Below, piece after piece: positions 52,858 through 63,100 of a DNA stretch of 64,000 nt. Position numbers and translations under genes: made by a program. The stretch is taken from positions 1 to 64,000 of the forward strand of contig NZ_JADFBX010000008.1 in NCBI RefSeq assembly GCF_015223055.1. The letters run 5' to 3'. Each line of letters opens with the position of its first letter. Within the stretch, counting starts at the first letter, position 1. The stretch is from Pedobacter sp. MC2016-24. GTDB lineage: Bacteria > Bacteroidota > Bacteroidia > Sphingobacteriales > Sphingobacteriaceae. Below the pieces are notes generated by a model. The model worked only from the letters and a program-made list of their open reading frames with translations, was not told the origin of the DNA and made no database searches.

Positions 52858-53556
52858 ATGAAAATATTGATTATCGAAGATGAACAAAGAATTGCCAGGA
52901 GAATTCAACGCATGGTGACCTCTTTTCTTGGGGAACAGTTGGAATCTGTTTGCATTTGTGATGCGCTGCCCGAAGGCATCTCATACCTTGAAAATAACGA
53001 AATCGATCTGCTTCTACTCGACTTAAATCTGAACGGAGAAAGTGGCTTCGATATTTTGGAATTGATGGTTTCCAGATCTTTTCATACCATCATCATTTCT
53101 GCCTACACGGATCAGGCTATCATGGCTTTTGCTTATGGTGTACTCGATTTTGTGCCAAAGCCTTTTGATGAGGCCAGACTGATTCAGGCATTTTTAAGAA
53201 TTGGTGGGCAAAGGAATCCTGTTATGCAGGGTATGAATTTCCTCGCAGTAAAAAAAACGGGAGCCATTGCACTCATTGCAGTAAAAGACTTGCTTTACAT
53301 TAAGGGGGCCGGTATTTATACAGAATTGCACTTGCTCAATGGTAAACGGGAACTGCATGATAAATCCCTGGAAAAATTACAGCAGCTCTTGCCAGATTAT
53401 TTTGAACGGATCCATAAATCCTATATTGTACCTGTTGCCAATATGGAGCAAATCTTTATTGATTCGGGTACCAGGTATTCCCTGAGGCTTAAAGACGGGA
53501 CTGTGCTGCCAATAGGTAGATCCAGATACAAGGATTTAAAAAGCAAATTGATATAA
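52858..53556 (+). CDS. LytTR-family response regulator
   Basis: Regulator of 232 residues. The receiver domain starts MKILIIEDEQRIARRIQRM, carries the phospho-Asp in LLLLDLNLNGESGF near residue 55 and the conserved Lys in FVPKPFDEARL. The C-terminal LytTR DNA-binding domain includes FLAVKKTGAIALIAVKDLLY, IKGAGIYTELHL and the signature FERIHKSYIVPVANMEQI. An ATG three codons upstream, overlapping the kinase gene by 8 bases, is an alternative start. It forms a pair with the LytS-type sensor and is followed 70 bases later by a receptor gene that is a natural target. Confidence 0.93.
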   Translation: MKILIIEDEQRIARRIQRMVTSFLGEQLESVCICDALPEGISYLENNEIDLLLLDLNLNGESGFDILELMVSRSFHTIIISAYTDQAIMAFAYGVLDFVPKPFDEARLIQAFLRIGGQRNPVMQGMNFLAVKKTGAIALIAVKDLLYIKGAGIYTELHLLNGKRELHDKSLEKLQQLLPDYFERIHKSYIVPVANMEQIFIDSGTRYSLRLKDGTVLPIGRSRYKDLKSKLI

Positions 53557-53626
53557 TGGCAGGTTGTAACATGTGGATTCTTCCACGGTCTTAAATCCAA
53601 ATTATCGCTGATAAACCTGAATTCCT

Positions 53627-56074
53627 ATGTTTAAAGTATTTACTCCTGTCATTGTTCTCGCTTTCCTGGTTTTTTATCTGCAAACGAACGTTCAGGCTCA
53701 GGTGAAACCTAAAGCCTTTACAATTCAGGGGAAATTTATCACCGGACAGAAATTGCGTGCGGCAGATGTGGTGGTTTACCTGCTTCAGGCAGCAGACCAA
53801 AAAATGTTTAAAGTGGAATATATCGATGACGAGGGCATTTTTATTTTTGAAGGAATCCCGGAGGGTATTTATTTAATTACAACAGAAGGGCTTGGATTTA
53901 AAAAATATAGTTCAGGAAGAGTAAACCTGGATAAAAATATAAATATGGGAGAGATCAGTCTTTCTCCACAGGAAAACAAATTGAAAGAAGTTTCTATTTC
54001 TGCCATTAAGCCATTTATTACGCAGCAGTATGACAGGACGGTGCTGGATGTAGCCGGTTCAATTTCAGCAGTCGGAAGTTCTGCTTTGGAAGTTTTGCAG
54101 AAAGCTCCGGGCATTACGCTGGATCAGCAGGACAACATCGCTATGCGGGGAAGGCAAGGGGTACTGCTAATGATAGATGGTAAATTGGTTCCGATGTCCG
54201 GTCAGGAGCTCGCAGATATGCTTCGCGCAATGTCAGCCAGTCAAATCGAAAAAATTAACCTGATCAGTAATCCTTCTGCTAAATATGATGCTGCCGGAAA
54301 TTCAGGGATTATAGACATCCGGTTGAAAAGAGAAAAAAATGAAGGTATAAATGGAAATGTAGTTTTAAGTTATGGTCAGGGTGTGTATGGTAAATTTATA
54401 CCTGCTGTTAATTTGAACAGTAAAAGTCGTAAACTTAGTTTGTTTGCATCTTATGCTTATTCACCAAGAAATGAGTTTAACGACCTGACTATTTTCAGAA
54501 CTTTTTACGATGCCAATGATCAGATAACCGGGGGCAATAACTTCCATAATTTTTTTAGGTATCGATTCCATAATCACAATGCCAGAATTGGGGCGGATTA
54601 CAGCCTGAGTAAAAAAATAACCTTGGGGTTTGTGGTAAACGGACTATTTGTAGATGGGAAAGTAGGATCTGATGGTAAAGCCAGTTCCCTTGATGCGCTT
54701 CAACAACCCTCAGGTACTTTTAACACTTTGGGAAGTACCAATCCGGTAAGAAACAACGGTGGCTTGAACCTGAATTACAGACAGCAGATGGATACCACCG
54801 GAACAGAATTGAGTGCTGATTTTGACTATGCCCGTTACCGCAACAGCGACCTCCAGAACTACCATACTGATTATTATGATAGCAACGGGAATCCTGCAAA
54901 AAGTGCTTACGATCTGTTTGGGGATTTAAATGGGAACCTGAGCATCAGGTCTTTTAAAGTAGATTATACGCTACCTTTAAAGCAACTTGGTGCTAAATTG
55001 GAAGCCGGTGTTAAAGCCAGTTGGGTAAAGACAGATAATGATGTGCAATTTTTTAACCGCAGTGCCGGAGGAGACATACTTGACGCTGGAAAAAGCAATC
55101 GTTTTATTTACGAAGAAAACATTTATGCTGCCTATTTAAATGCATCAAAAAAATGGAAGAAGTGGAGCTTGCAGCTAGGCTTAAGAATAGAACATACCGC
55201 AGCTGATGGTTTACAGGTGGTCAATGAAACGCGTTTTAATAAAGACTATGTACAACTGTTTCCGAGTGGTTATATCGGCTATGAATGGAATGAAACCCAT
55301 GATCTTGGTATCTCAGTAAGCCGGAGAATCAACAGGCCCTCTTATCGGGAACTAAATCCTTTTAAAGTGTTTTTAGATCCGCTGACTTCAGCTTCTGGAA
55401 ACCCGGAGCTTGATCCTGAAAAAACCTTTGCTTTCGAACTGACGCATTCCTTTAAACATAAATATATTACCAAACTGGGATATAGCCGGACGAACGATAA
55501 TATCATTTCTGTGCTTTCTCCAGACATGGAACCGGGTACTGTGATACAAACAGGAAGAAACCTGGCGAGCTATAATTATTACAATATAAGTCTGGGCATT
55601 CCTGTAACGCTTGGTAAATGGCTTAGCAGCACAAATACAGCCCTGGTTTTTTATGGAAAGTATCAGGGATACCTGGCGAATACCAATCTGAATGCTGGCC
55701 GCATGGCCTTTAGTCTCAATTCCAGCAATACTGTGTTGCTGAATGCCAATACCACATTCGAAATTACAGGTTCCTATAACAGTCCGGCTTATTATGGCTT
55801 TCTTGACATCAATGCCAACTGGTCCTTAAATCTTGGTGCACAAAGGCAACTCTGTAACAAAAGAGCTTCCGTCAAACTCAATGTGAATGATGTGTTTCTT
55901 AGTCTGCGCACTAAAGCTATAACAAAACTAACCGGATATGGGGAGCGTTTTATTCAGTTAAGAGATACACGTGTGGGTACGGTCAGCTTCAATTATAAGT
56001 TTGGGGGCAGCCAGGTCAATGCCAAACGTAAAGCCGGCGCCGCGGAAGAAGAGAAAAGAAGGGCAGGCAATTAG
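53627..56074 (+). CDS. TonB-dependent receptor-like protein (OMP_b-brl_3), second copy
   Basis: Outer-membrane protein of 815 residues with a signal peptide (about residues 1-24, ending NVQAQ). A regulatory-like N-terminal domain (FTIQGKFITGQKLRAADVVV, GIPEGIYLITTEGLGF) is followed by a plug (LEVLQKAPGITLDQQDNIAM, RGRQGVLLMIDGKLVPM) and a long barrel (GISVSRRINRPSYRELNPFK, GNPELDPEKTFAFELTHSFK). The pattern parallels the receptor at 48659-51061. It follows the LytS/LytTR pair in the same direction with a 70-base gap. A short Ala/Glu/Arg tail (KAGAAEEEKRRAGN) extends past the barrel end. Confidence 0.87.
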   Translation: MFKVFTPVIVLAFLVFYLQTNVQAQVKPKAFTIQGKFITGQKLRAADVVVYLLQAADQKMFKVEYIDDEGIFIFEGIPEGIYLITTEGLGFKKYSSGRVNLDKNINMGEISLSPQENKLKEVSISAIKPFITQQYDRTVLDVAGSISAVGSSALEVLQKAPGITLDQQDNIAMRGRQGVLLMIDGKLVPMSGQELADMLRAMSASQIEKINLISNPSAKYDAAGNSGIIDIRLKREKNEGINGNVVLSYGQGVYGKFIPAVNLNSKSRKLSLFASYAYSPRNEFNDLTIFRTFYDANDQITGGNNFHNFFRYRFHNHNARIGADYSLSKKITLGFVVNGLFVDGKVGSDGKASSLDALQQPSGTFNTLGSTNPVRNNGGLNLNYRQQMDTTGTELSADFDYARYRNSDLQNYHTDYYDSNGNPAKSAYDLFGDLNGNLSIRSFKVDYTLPLKQLGAKLEAGVKASWVKTDNDVQFFNRSAGGDILDAGKSNRFIYEENIYAAYLNASKKWKKWSLQLGLRIEHTAADGLQVVNETRFNKDYVQLFPSGYIGYEWNETHDLGISVSRRINRPSYRELNPFKVFLDPLTSASGNPELDPEKTFAFELTHSFKHKYITKLGYSRTNDNIISVLSPDMEPGTVIQTGRNLASYNYYNISLGIPVTLGKWLSSTNTALVFYGKYQGYLANTNLNAGRMAFSLNSSNTVLLNANTTFEITGSYNSPAYYGFLDINANWSLNLGAQRQLCNKRASVKLNVNDVFLSLRTKAITKLTGYGERFIQLRDTRVGTVSFNYKFGGSQVNAKRKAGAAEEEKRRAGN

Positions 56075-56289
56075 ATCAGGCCCGCTGATTTTATTTCTGC
56101 CTTGTTGCGTTTTAAATTTCTATCCCGTTTTAACAGAAAAGAGTTAATGGCCATTTAACTGGAATACATTTAAAACATTAGAAATTAAAACATCAAATTA
56201 TTTGTCATCAATACAAAAAGGAACCAGGTTAAAGCCGGTGATCGTAAAGCCCGCCAGACTGACTGTGGCCCTGCAACATCTGAAACGCA

Positions 56290-56329
56290 AAAAAGGGATA
56301 TCACCTGATGGAAAGTGATACCCCTTTTT
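56290..56329 (-). terminator. Bidirectional intrinsic terminator
   Basis: A 15-base stem (56290-56304 with 56315-56329, one G-U type mismatch) and a 10-base loop have A/T runs on both outer sides. On the minus strand it lies 27 bases past the small Ala/Lys-rich gene and ends in a T-run. On the plus strand it could also stop transcripts of the receptor gene. Confidence 0.85.
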
Positions 56330-56356
56330 AAAAACTAAAAGGTTTTTAATTATTGC

Positions 56357-56563
56357 TTATTTTTTTTTGTCTGCTTTTGGAGCTTCTACTTTAGCTTCAG
56401 TTTTAACAACAGCTTTTTTAGCTTCTACTTTTTTAGCATGTTTTGCTTTTGGAGCTGGAGCAGTAGTTGCAGCAGCAGGAGCAGTTGTAGCTTTAGCAGG
56501 AGTTTGTGCGAATGCGCCGAAAGTTGTTGCAACTAATGCAAGCGCTAAAATTGTTCTTTTCAT
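56357..56563 (-). CDS. Small Ala/Lys/Pro-rich secreted protein
   Basis: Open frame of 68 residues with a perfect signal peptide (MKRTILALALVATTFGAFAQ, cleavage after residue 19 or 20). The remainder consists almost wholly of Ala, Lys, Pro, Thr and Val (AKATTAPAAATTAPAPKAKH and on). It resembles small abundant Bacteroidota secreted proteins that lack any fold or known function. The A-rich leader (ACAAAAACAATTTAAG) is typical of highly expressed genes in this phylum, and a terminator follows. A nucleic-acid or wall-binding role through the Lys-rich tail is only a guess. Confidence 0.78.
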   Translation of the reverse strand: MKRTILALALVATTFGAFAQTPAKATTAPAAATTAPAPKAKHAKKVEAKKAVVKTEAKVEAPKADKKK

Positions 56564-56632
56564 ATCTTAAATTGTTTTTGTGTTTTTTGTTGATTCAAAG
56601 TTGCGAACCTAAAATGAAGATTTGATGAAGAA

Positions 56633-57952
56633 TTATGAAGCGCTTAATGGAAATCGAATAACTACTGTTGTGCCCTTATTTTTTTCAGATTGAATATCGA
56701 CCTGTAATTGATGGAAAGCTGCGATGCTGCGTACAATAGCCAACCCCAGACCGTGGCTGTCGGCTTTTTCTGAATTTAATTTTTCGAAACGCACAAATGC
56801 ATTTTCTATCACGGCGGCATCCATGCCGATACCTGTATCGGCTATGCTGAGTAAATAATGTTGTGTTGTGCGTGTACTGGTGATGTTGATGGAGCCCTTG
56901 TTTACATTATATTTAATGGCATTGTTAACCAGATTGCTGATCAGTGTATGGAATAGGGAGCGGTTACCCATAAAATGATGGTCAAAGGGCAGATTGATGT
57001 TTAAACTAAGCTTCATCATCAGCAGCCGGTGCTCCAACTCTTCATATACGTCATTTACAGTATCGGTTATAGAGATTTGATCTCCTTTGCCATACTGGTT
57101 GTTTTCAACTTTAGAAATGAGTAGCAGGCTATTGATAATCGCTTTTAAACGATTCAGGGTTTTGAGTGAAGCAAATATTTTGTTTTCGCCTTCCTGAGAC
57201 AATTGCTCGTCAGTCAATAGGTTTTCTAAACGTGTATTGAGCACGGAAATGGGGGTCAGCAGTTCATGTGAAACATTGGCAATAAACTCTTTTTCGGTGA
57301 TAAAAAGATTCGCAATTTTTTGCATCAATACACTAATGCTTTGATCCAGAATCCTAAAATCTTCTGTTGAAGTTTTGACGGGCTCATAATTGAAATTGAT
57401 CGGATCATTGACCTTATTGAGCTTTTTATCAATGATCTGATAAAAAGGGGCTAATAAAAACTGTGTAAAGGCAAGGTCGGTGATCAAGGTCAGAATCACA
57501 GCGGCAATTAATATCCCAAAAGTAAACATGGATATGGTGTGTTTAAGCTGGGATAATGTAGACATGGTGGCACCGAGTTCTAATCTATATTTTTTCCCTT
57601 TGTAGCTGAAATCAGTGATTAAGATTTTAAATGACTCTTCATTGCCTTCTATGCTACGTTGTTCAATGCTAAACTTTTGTTTGATCGGGGCTTCTCCTTT
57701 TTTTAGTTCTTTTAAAATGATGTATTCTTCCCTGAGGAGATTGTAATCGGTAAAAGTACGCTGGTTTAACAATTCATTGATTTCTATGGTCGATAGATTG
57801 GAAACCAACCGATCTTTTTTTTGCAATAAGCGCTTTTGAATGTGGTTGACTGTGATGTTGTCTATCGAAGCAAGGATCAGGATACCCAGCATGGTGATGA
57901 TGGCGATCTTGGTGAGGGTATTGTATAGCGCGAGCTTGAATTGTAATTTCAT
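56633..57952 (-). CDS. Two-component sensor histidine kinase
   Basis: Membrane kinase of 439 residues with two helices (ALYNTLTKIAIITMLGILIL and FTFGILIAAVILTLITDLAF) around a periplasmic sensor of about 120 residues. HisKA has the phospho-His in ANVSHELLTPISVLNTRLEN. HATPase_c has LVNNAIKYN, ADTGIGMD and GLGLAIVRSIA. A GTG one codon upstream is also possible. It lies 12 bases downstream of its OmpR-type regulator gene, with which it forms a pair. The RND efflux operon upstream in the same direction is a likely target, though separated by a terminator. Confidence 0.94.
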   Translation of the reverse strand: MKLQFKLALYNTLTKIAIITMLGILILASIDNITVNHIQKRLLQKKDRLVSNLSTIEINELLNQRTFTDYNLLREEYIILKELKKGEAPIKQKFSIEQRSIEGNEESFKILITDFSYKGKKYRLELGATMSTLSQLKHTISMFTFGILIAAVILTLITDLAFTQFLLAPFYQIIDKKLNKVNDPINFNYEPVKTSTEDFRILDQSISVLMQKIANLFITEKEFIANVSHELLTPISVLNTRLENLLTDEQLSQEGENKIFASLKTLNRLKAIINSLLLISKVENNQYGKGDQISITDTVNDVYEELEHRLLMMKLSLNINLPFDHHFMGNRSLFHTLISNLVNNAIKYNVNKGSINITSTRTTQHYLLSIADTGIGMDAAVIENAFVRFEKLNSEKADSHGLGLAIVRSIAAFHQLQVDIQSEKNKGTTVVIRFPLSAS

Positions 57953-57964
57953 CACTTATTGCGA

Positions 57965-58642
57965 TCAAAAGTTAATTCGGTAGCCAATGCTCCTGACCGT
58001 TTCAAACCAGTCAATAGGGGTACAAGCCGTTAATTTTTTTCGTAGGTTTTTCACATGTACATCTACAAAGTTAGAATCTGAATTGACTTCCAGGATATCT
58101 CCCCATACGTGTTCTGTTAAATTGACTCTGGAAATTACACGATTTTTATTCAGTACAAGATAATTGAAAATTTCAAACTCTTTATTAGTCAGGTTAATTT
58201 TCTGTCCCTCAAAGCTGAGTTTGTGATTTTTGATATCCAGCACAAAATCGTGGATTTTTACCTCGTTCATCTCCAGCTTGTGTTTTCTGCGGATGATGGC
58301 ATGCATACGGGCCAGTAGCTCTGTTAAAGAAAAAGGTTTGGGTAAATAGTCATCTGCCCCGGCTTCGAGCCCTTTAATGCGGTCGTCTACATCACCACGG
58401 GCAGTTAAAATGATGACCGCATCTTCGCGGCCTGGAATTTGTTTGAGTTGGTGTAAGAGTTCAAAGCCATCACCTCCTGGTAAACCTAAATCGAGCAGGA
58501 TAAAGTCATAGGAATTGACAAAGATTTTTTCGGCTGCAGAAGATTTTTTCCAGGCATGTTCTATCGTATAACCTTCTTTCCCCAGGAATTCTGCCATTTC
58601 CAGCGCCAATGTCTTTTCATCTTCAACAATCAGGATATTCAT
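57965..58642 (-). CDS. OmpR/PhoB-family response regulator
   Basis: Regulator of 225 residues. The receiver MNILIVEDEKTLALEMAEFL is followed by the phospho-Asp in FILLDLGLPGGDGF near residue 51 and the Lys in DDYLPKPFSLTELL. The C-terminal winged helix (LTNKEFEIFNYLVLNKNRVI, SRVNLTEHVWGDIL, VDVHVKNLRKKL) is of the OmpR type. It resembles regulators of the RprY/CusR kind in this phylum. It is the first gene of the pair with the sensor kinase, beginning 57 bases past the efflux-operon terminator. Confidence 0.95.
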   Translation of the reverse strand: MNILIVEDEKTLALEMAEFLGKEGYTIEHAWKKSSAAEKIFVNSYDFILLDLGLPGGDGFELLHQLKQIPGREDAVIILTARGDVDDRIKGLEAGADDYLPKPFSLTELLARMHAIIRRKHKLEMNEVKIHDFVLDIKNHKLSFEGQKINLTNKEFEIFNYLVLNKNRVISRVNLTEHVWGDILEVNSDSNFVDVHVKNLRKKLTACTPIDWFETVRSIGYRINF

Positions 58643-58698
58643 CGGTAATAATTAGGTATAAGTGATTTGCGGATGAATCTAGTAAAAAAGAGCTGATA

Positions 58699-58733
58699 AA
58701 AAAATAGAGGCGGATTAACCGCCTCTATTTTTT
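58699..58733 (-). terminator. Strong terminator of the RND efflux operon
   Basis: A perfect 15-base stem (58699-58713 with 58719-58733) with a 5-base loop and A/T runs on both outer sides. Its right arm overlaps the stop codon of the outer-membrane factor gene, so termination begins at the end of translation. Confidence 0.93.
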
Positions 58734-60138
58734 ATTCTTTTAAGCCTCCGCCAAGTGCTTTGTATAGATTGACAACAGACTGCAGTTTCTGCAGCCGATC
58801 ATTAATGCCACTCAATTGAGCAGCAAGTAAACTCTGCTCAGAGGTTAAAACGTCGGTGTAATTGGTGGCAGAACTATACCGCAGTAATTCTTTGGTAAAA
58901 TCAACCGCTTTGGTTAACGCAGCAATTTGCATTGCCCTGGTCGTTTCTTTTTCCGCAGCTGTCTGGTAAGCATAAAGTGCATTCGAAACTTCTTGTCCAC
59001 TTGTCAACAGGCTTTGCTGGAAAGCATAGAACGCCATCTGTTGCTGGGCTTCAGCAGTCCTTAAACGTGCTTTATTCTGGCCTTTGTTGAAGATGGGTTG
59101 TGTAAGTCCGCCAACCAGACTATAAAATATCGATTGGTCGAAGAAATTTTTCAATGTTAAACTGGACAATCCACCGTTGGCGGTTAAAGTTAAAGCTGGA
59201 TAAAAATAAGCTTTTGCTACATTTTTGTTCTCGAAAGCTGCCCTGAATGCAAATTCAGCGGCTTGCACATCAGGCCGGTTTTGTAAAAGTTGTGCGGATA
59301 CACCAGTTTGTAAATTGCTGTAAGGTACCTGCTGATCCAGCGTAGAACGGTCTATTTTTCCCGGGCCTCTGCCCAACAGGATGCTTAGCGCATTTTCAGT
59401 TTCCCTGATGCTTCTTTTTAAATCGGGTAGGCTTACCTGTGCCGCATATAAGTTTGCCTCGCTTTGAACTACAGCTGCACCGTTTACTATCGCAGCATCT
59501 TTTAGCGACTTCATCGCATCTACATCAGATGTTCTGATTTTGATGGTCTGTTCTGTAATGGCCAATTGCTTGTCCAGGGCCAGTAAATTGTAATAAGCAT
59601 TGGCAATATTGGCAACAAGTTGAGTTTGTACGGCTCTTTTTGCTGCATCTGTTTGCAAGAGCGTAGCATAGGCAGAGCGTTTGGCACTGCTTAACTTACC
59701 CCAGATGTCCGCTTCCCAGCTGGTGCTCAGCTGTGCTCTGTACAATTGGGTCTCGGTATTGATGTTGATGCCCGGAGGAAAGTTCAATGCAGCTGTAGAC
59801 TGCTTGGTATCTGTTGCAGAAACGTCGGCTGTTAAGCTGGGCAACAAGGCGGCCTTACTTTGCAATAGAGTAGCTTCTGCAACCTTGATGCGCTCAATGG
59901 CTTGTTTCAGATCCAGATTTTCCTGTATTCCTTGTTGAATTAAAGTTTGCAGACCGGCGTCTGCAAACAATGTTTTCCATGGCAAATCCGCTATGGTTGT
60001 AGTATCTGTGGTATTGTTGTCGCGATATAAACCATTGCTATTCAGAACCGGACGCTCGTATTTTTTGGTTACGCAGGCGGATAAGGTTAGCACGGAGAAA
60101 CCGATGACGATATAAGATTTATGATATTTGAAATTCAT
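58732..60138 (-). CDS. RND efflux outer-membrane factor lipoprotein (OprM/NodT family)
   Basis: Outer-membrane channel of 468 residues. The lipobox LTLSAC has Cys near residue 21, and the family N-terminus is VTKKYERPVLNSNGLY. Two OEP repeats of long coiled helices follow (LKQAIERIKVAEATLLQSKA, LLSSLTADVSAT-like strand, ALSILLGRGPGKIDR, LLQNRPDVQAAEFAFRAAF). The frame is open 26 codons further upstream into the pump gene's end, but MNFKYHKSYIVIG is the signal start. It lies 10 bases past the pump stop and completes the tripartite system. Confidence 0.95.
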   Translation of the reverse strand: MNFKYHKSYIVIGFSVLTLSACVTKKYERPVLNSNGLYRDNNTTDTTTIADLPWKTLFADAGLQTLIQQGIQENLDLKQAIERIKVAEATLLQSKAALLPSLTADVSATDTKQSTAALNFPPGININTETQLYRAQLSTSWEADIWGKLSSAKRSAYATLLQTDAAKRAVQTQLVANIANAYYNLLALDKQLAITEQTIKIRTSDVDAMKSLKDAAIVNGAAVVQSEANLYAAQVSLPDLKRSIRETENALSILLGRGPGKIDRSTLDQQVPYSNLQTGVSAQLLQNRPDVQAAEFAFRAAFENKNVAKAYFYPALTLTANGGLSSLTLKNFFDQSIFYSLVGGLTQPIFNKGQNKARLRTAEAQQQMAFYAFQQSLLTSGQEVSNALYAYQTAAEKETTRAMQIAALTKAVDFTKELLRYSSATNYTDVLTSEQSLLAAQLSGINDRLQKLQSVVNLYKALGGGLKE

Positions 60139-60148
60139 TTTATATAGA

Positions 60149-63100
60149 TTAATGTTCACGGTTATCAATTTCAGGGAACTCAATTGCTTTTTGTGCCGGG
60201 CCATAACCTTCGTCAAATGGCGATTTGTTACTTACCCTTTCCTGTAAACTCTGGAACACAATAAATAGAGTAGGGATCACAAATATTCCAAATATGGTAC
60301 CGATAAGCATTCCTCCCACAGCACCTGTACCGATAGATTTATTACCTGCTGCACCAACACCTGTGGACAACATTAATGGCAGCAATCCCAGAATAAAAGC
60401 AAATGAAGTCATCAGGATCGGACGAAGACGGGCTGTTGCACCACCAATCGCCGCACTCACAATGCTCATTCCTTTTCTCCTTCGGTCTACCGCAAACTCA
60501 ACAATCAAAATGGCATTTTTTGCCAATAACCCTACAAGCATGATCAGCGTAATCTGAGTATATATATTGTTATCCACGCCAAATAGCTTATCGAAGATAA
60601 ATACCCCGGCCAAACCAATTGGAAGTGAAATTAATACCGCTAAAGGCAAAATATAACTTTCGTATTGTGCTGAAAGCAGGAAGTACACAAAAATTACGCA
60701 CAATAGGAAGATGAAAATGGTCTGGTTACCGCCGGCCATCTCCTCGCGGGAAAGACCAGAGAACTCATAGCCGTAGCCTGCCGGTAAGTGGATCGCTGCT
60801 TCTTCCTGTACTGCTTTCAAGGCATCACCGGAACTGAAACCTGCATTTGGATTACCAGTAACGGATATAGAGGTAAACAAGTTGAAACGCGATATGGCTT
60901 GCGGTCCGTATACCTTGGTTAAAGTGATAAAATTACTGATCGGTGCCATTTTACCACTGGAATTGCGGACATAAATGCTATTCAGACTTTGTTGGTTGGC
61001 GCGGTATTGTGCATCAGCCTGGTACATTACCCGATATTGCTTACCAAATTTATTAAAGTTTGAGGCGTATACACCACCATAATAACCTTGTAATACACCC
61101 AATACATCACTTACTGTTAACCCGGCTTGTTTTACTGTAGCCACATTTACGTCGATCTGGTATTGTGGGAAATTCGGGTTGAACGAGGTAGATGCATACT
61201 GGATTTCCGGTCTTTTACTTAATGCGGCCAGGAATTCATTACCAATTTTGTTGAATTTAATGATGTCACCACCTGTTTTATCCTGCAACTGGAATTCAAA
61301 ACCACCGCTGGTACCAAATCCCTGAATCGTAGGCGGAGCAAAGAAAATTACCCTTGCACCTTTAATTCCTGCTGTTTTAGCAAACAATTCTCCAATAATT
61401 GCCTTCACATCACGTTTCCGCTCATCCCATGGAATTAACCTGGAGATTACCATACCATAAGAACTTCCTGAACCACTGATCATACTCCGACCAACTACCC
61501 TTAGCGAGGTTTTTATTTCTGGGATGGTGTGGACAACACTATCAATCTGTACAATAATCCGGTCTGTCGCTTCCAGAGATGTTCCTACTGGTAAGGAAAT
61601 GTCAGACATGATGGTACCCAAATCCTCATTTGGAACGAAACCTTTAGGCGTAGTTTTCATGGTCCAGATCAGCACAGCAGTAAAGAGCACAATGCCCAGT
61701 CCGGCTACCCATTTTCTGCGGGCAAGGAAGCTAACAGAACGTTTATACCTATTGGTCATTAAATCAAAGGAAGTATTGAAGGCCACATAGAACTTTTGGA
61801 GGAAGTTCTTTTTCTTCTGGTGATCTTCATCATGTGGTTTTAAGAACAGCGCACAGAGGGCCGGACTTAAAGTCAACGCGTTAATTGCCGAAAGGATGAT
61901 GGCAATGGCCAGTGTCAAACCAAATTGCTTATAAAATACGCCAGATGATCCCTGGATAAAACTTACAGGGATAAATACTGCCGCCATAACCAATGTAATG
62001 GAGATGATGGCCCCGGTAATGTCTTCCATGGCATCAATTGTCGCTTTTTTCGCCGACTTATAGCCATGGTCAAGCTTGGCATGTACAGCCTCTACCACAA
62101 CGATCGCATCATCTACCACAATACCAATAGCGAGTACCAGGGCAAAGAGTGTAAGTAAGTTGATGGTAAAACCAAAGAGGCTGAGGAAAAAGAAGGTACC
62201 TATGATGGCCACAGGAACACTGATCGCCGGGATTAAGGTAGAGCGGAAATCCTGAAGGAAGATAAATACCACCAGGAAAACCAGGATAAATGCTTCGATA
62301 AGGGTATGTATTACTTTTTCTATAGACGCATCAAGGAAGTCGTTCACGTTAACCAGGGCCATATAATGAATGCCCTTAGGAAAAGTTGCAGAAGCATCGT
62401 CCAGCACTTTCATTGCGCCTTCGATTACATCTTTTGCGTTAGACCCTGCCGTTTGGTTAATGGCGATACCCAATGCTGGCTTGCCATTAAAACGAACTGT
62501 ACTGGCATAACTCTGGGCACCCAATTCAATCCTGGCTACATCTTTAAGCCTTAAAATCTGGCCATTATTATCTGATCGGATGATGATGTTTCCAAACTCA
62601 GTTTCATTTTTTAAACGTCCGGAATATTTTAAGGTATACTGGAATGCTTGCTGACCTTGTTCTCCAAACTGGCCTGGGGCTGCTTCTACGTTTTGCTCAG
62701 CAAGGGCAACGCTCACGTCATTTGGTACCAAACCATAAGCGGCCATCACATCTGGTTTAAGCCAGATTCGCATCGTATAATCCATCAAACCGAAAGCATT
62801 GGCATCACCAACCCCGTTGATCCTTTTTACCTGAGGGATCAGATTGATGTTGGCATAGTTTTGTAGAAAAGATTGATCATATGAAGCACTATCACTATAA
62901 ATCGCAAAAATCAATACGTTACTTGCTTGTTTCTTTGCGGTGATTACCCCTGATTTCGTCACTTCGGCAGGTAATAAACTGGAAGCCCTGGATACCCTGT
63001 TCTGTACGTTTACGGCTGCAAGATCCGGGTTTGTGCCCAGTTTAAAGTTGACGGTGATCGTGGCAGTACCATCATTACCTGCTGTCGAAGTCATGTAAGT

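Noticed and set aside
56142..56160. Near-palindrome AGTTAATGGCCATTTAACT after the second receptor
   Set aside because: The arms are asymmetric and no function is suggested; a far better terminator lies at 56290-56329.
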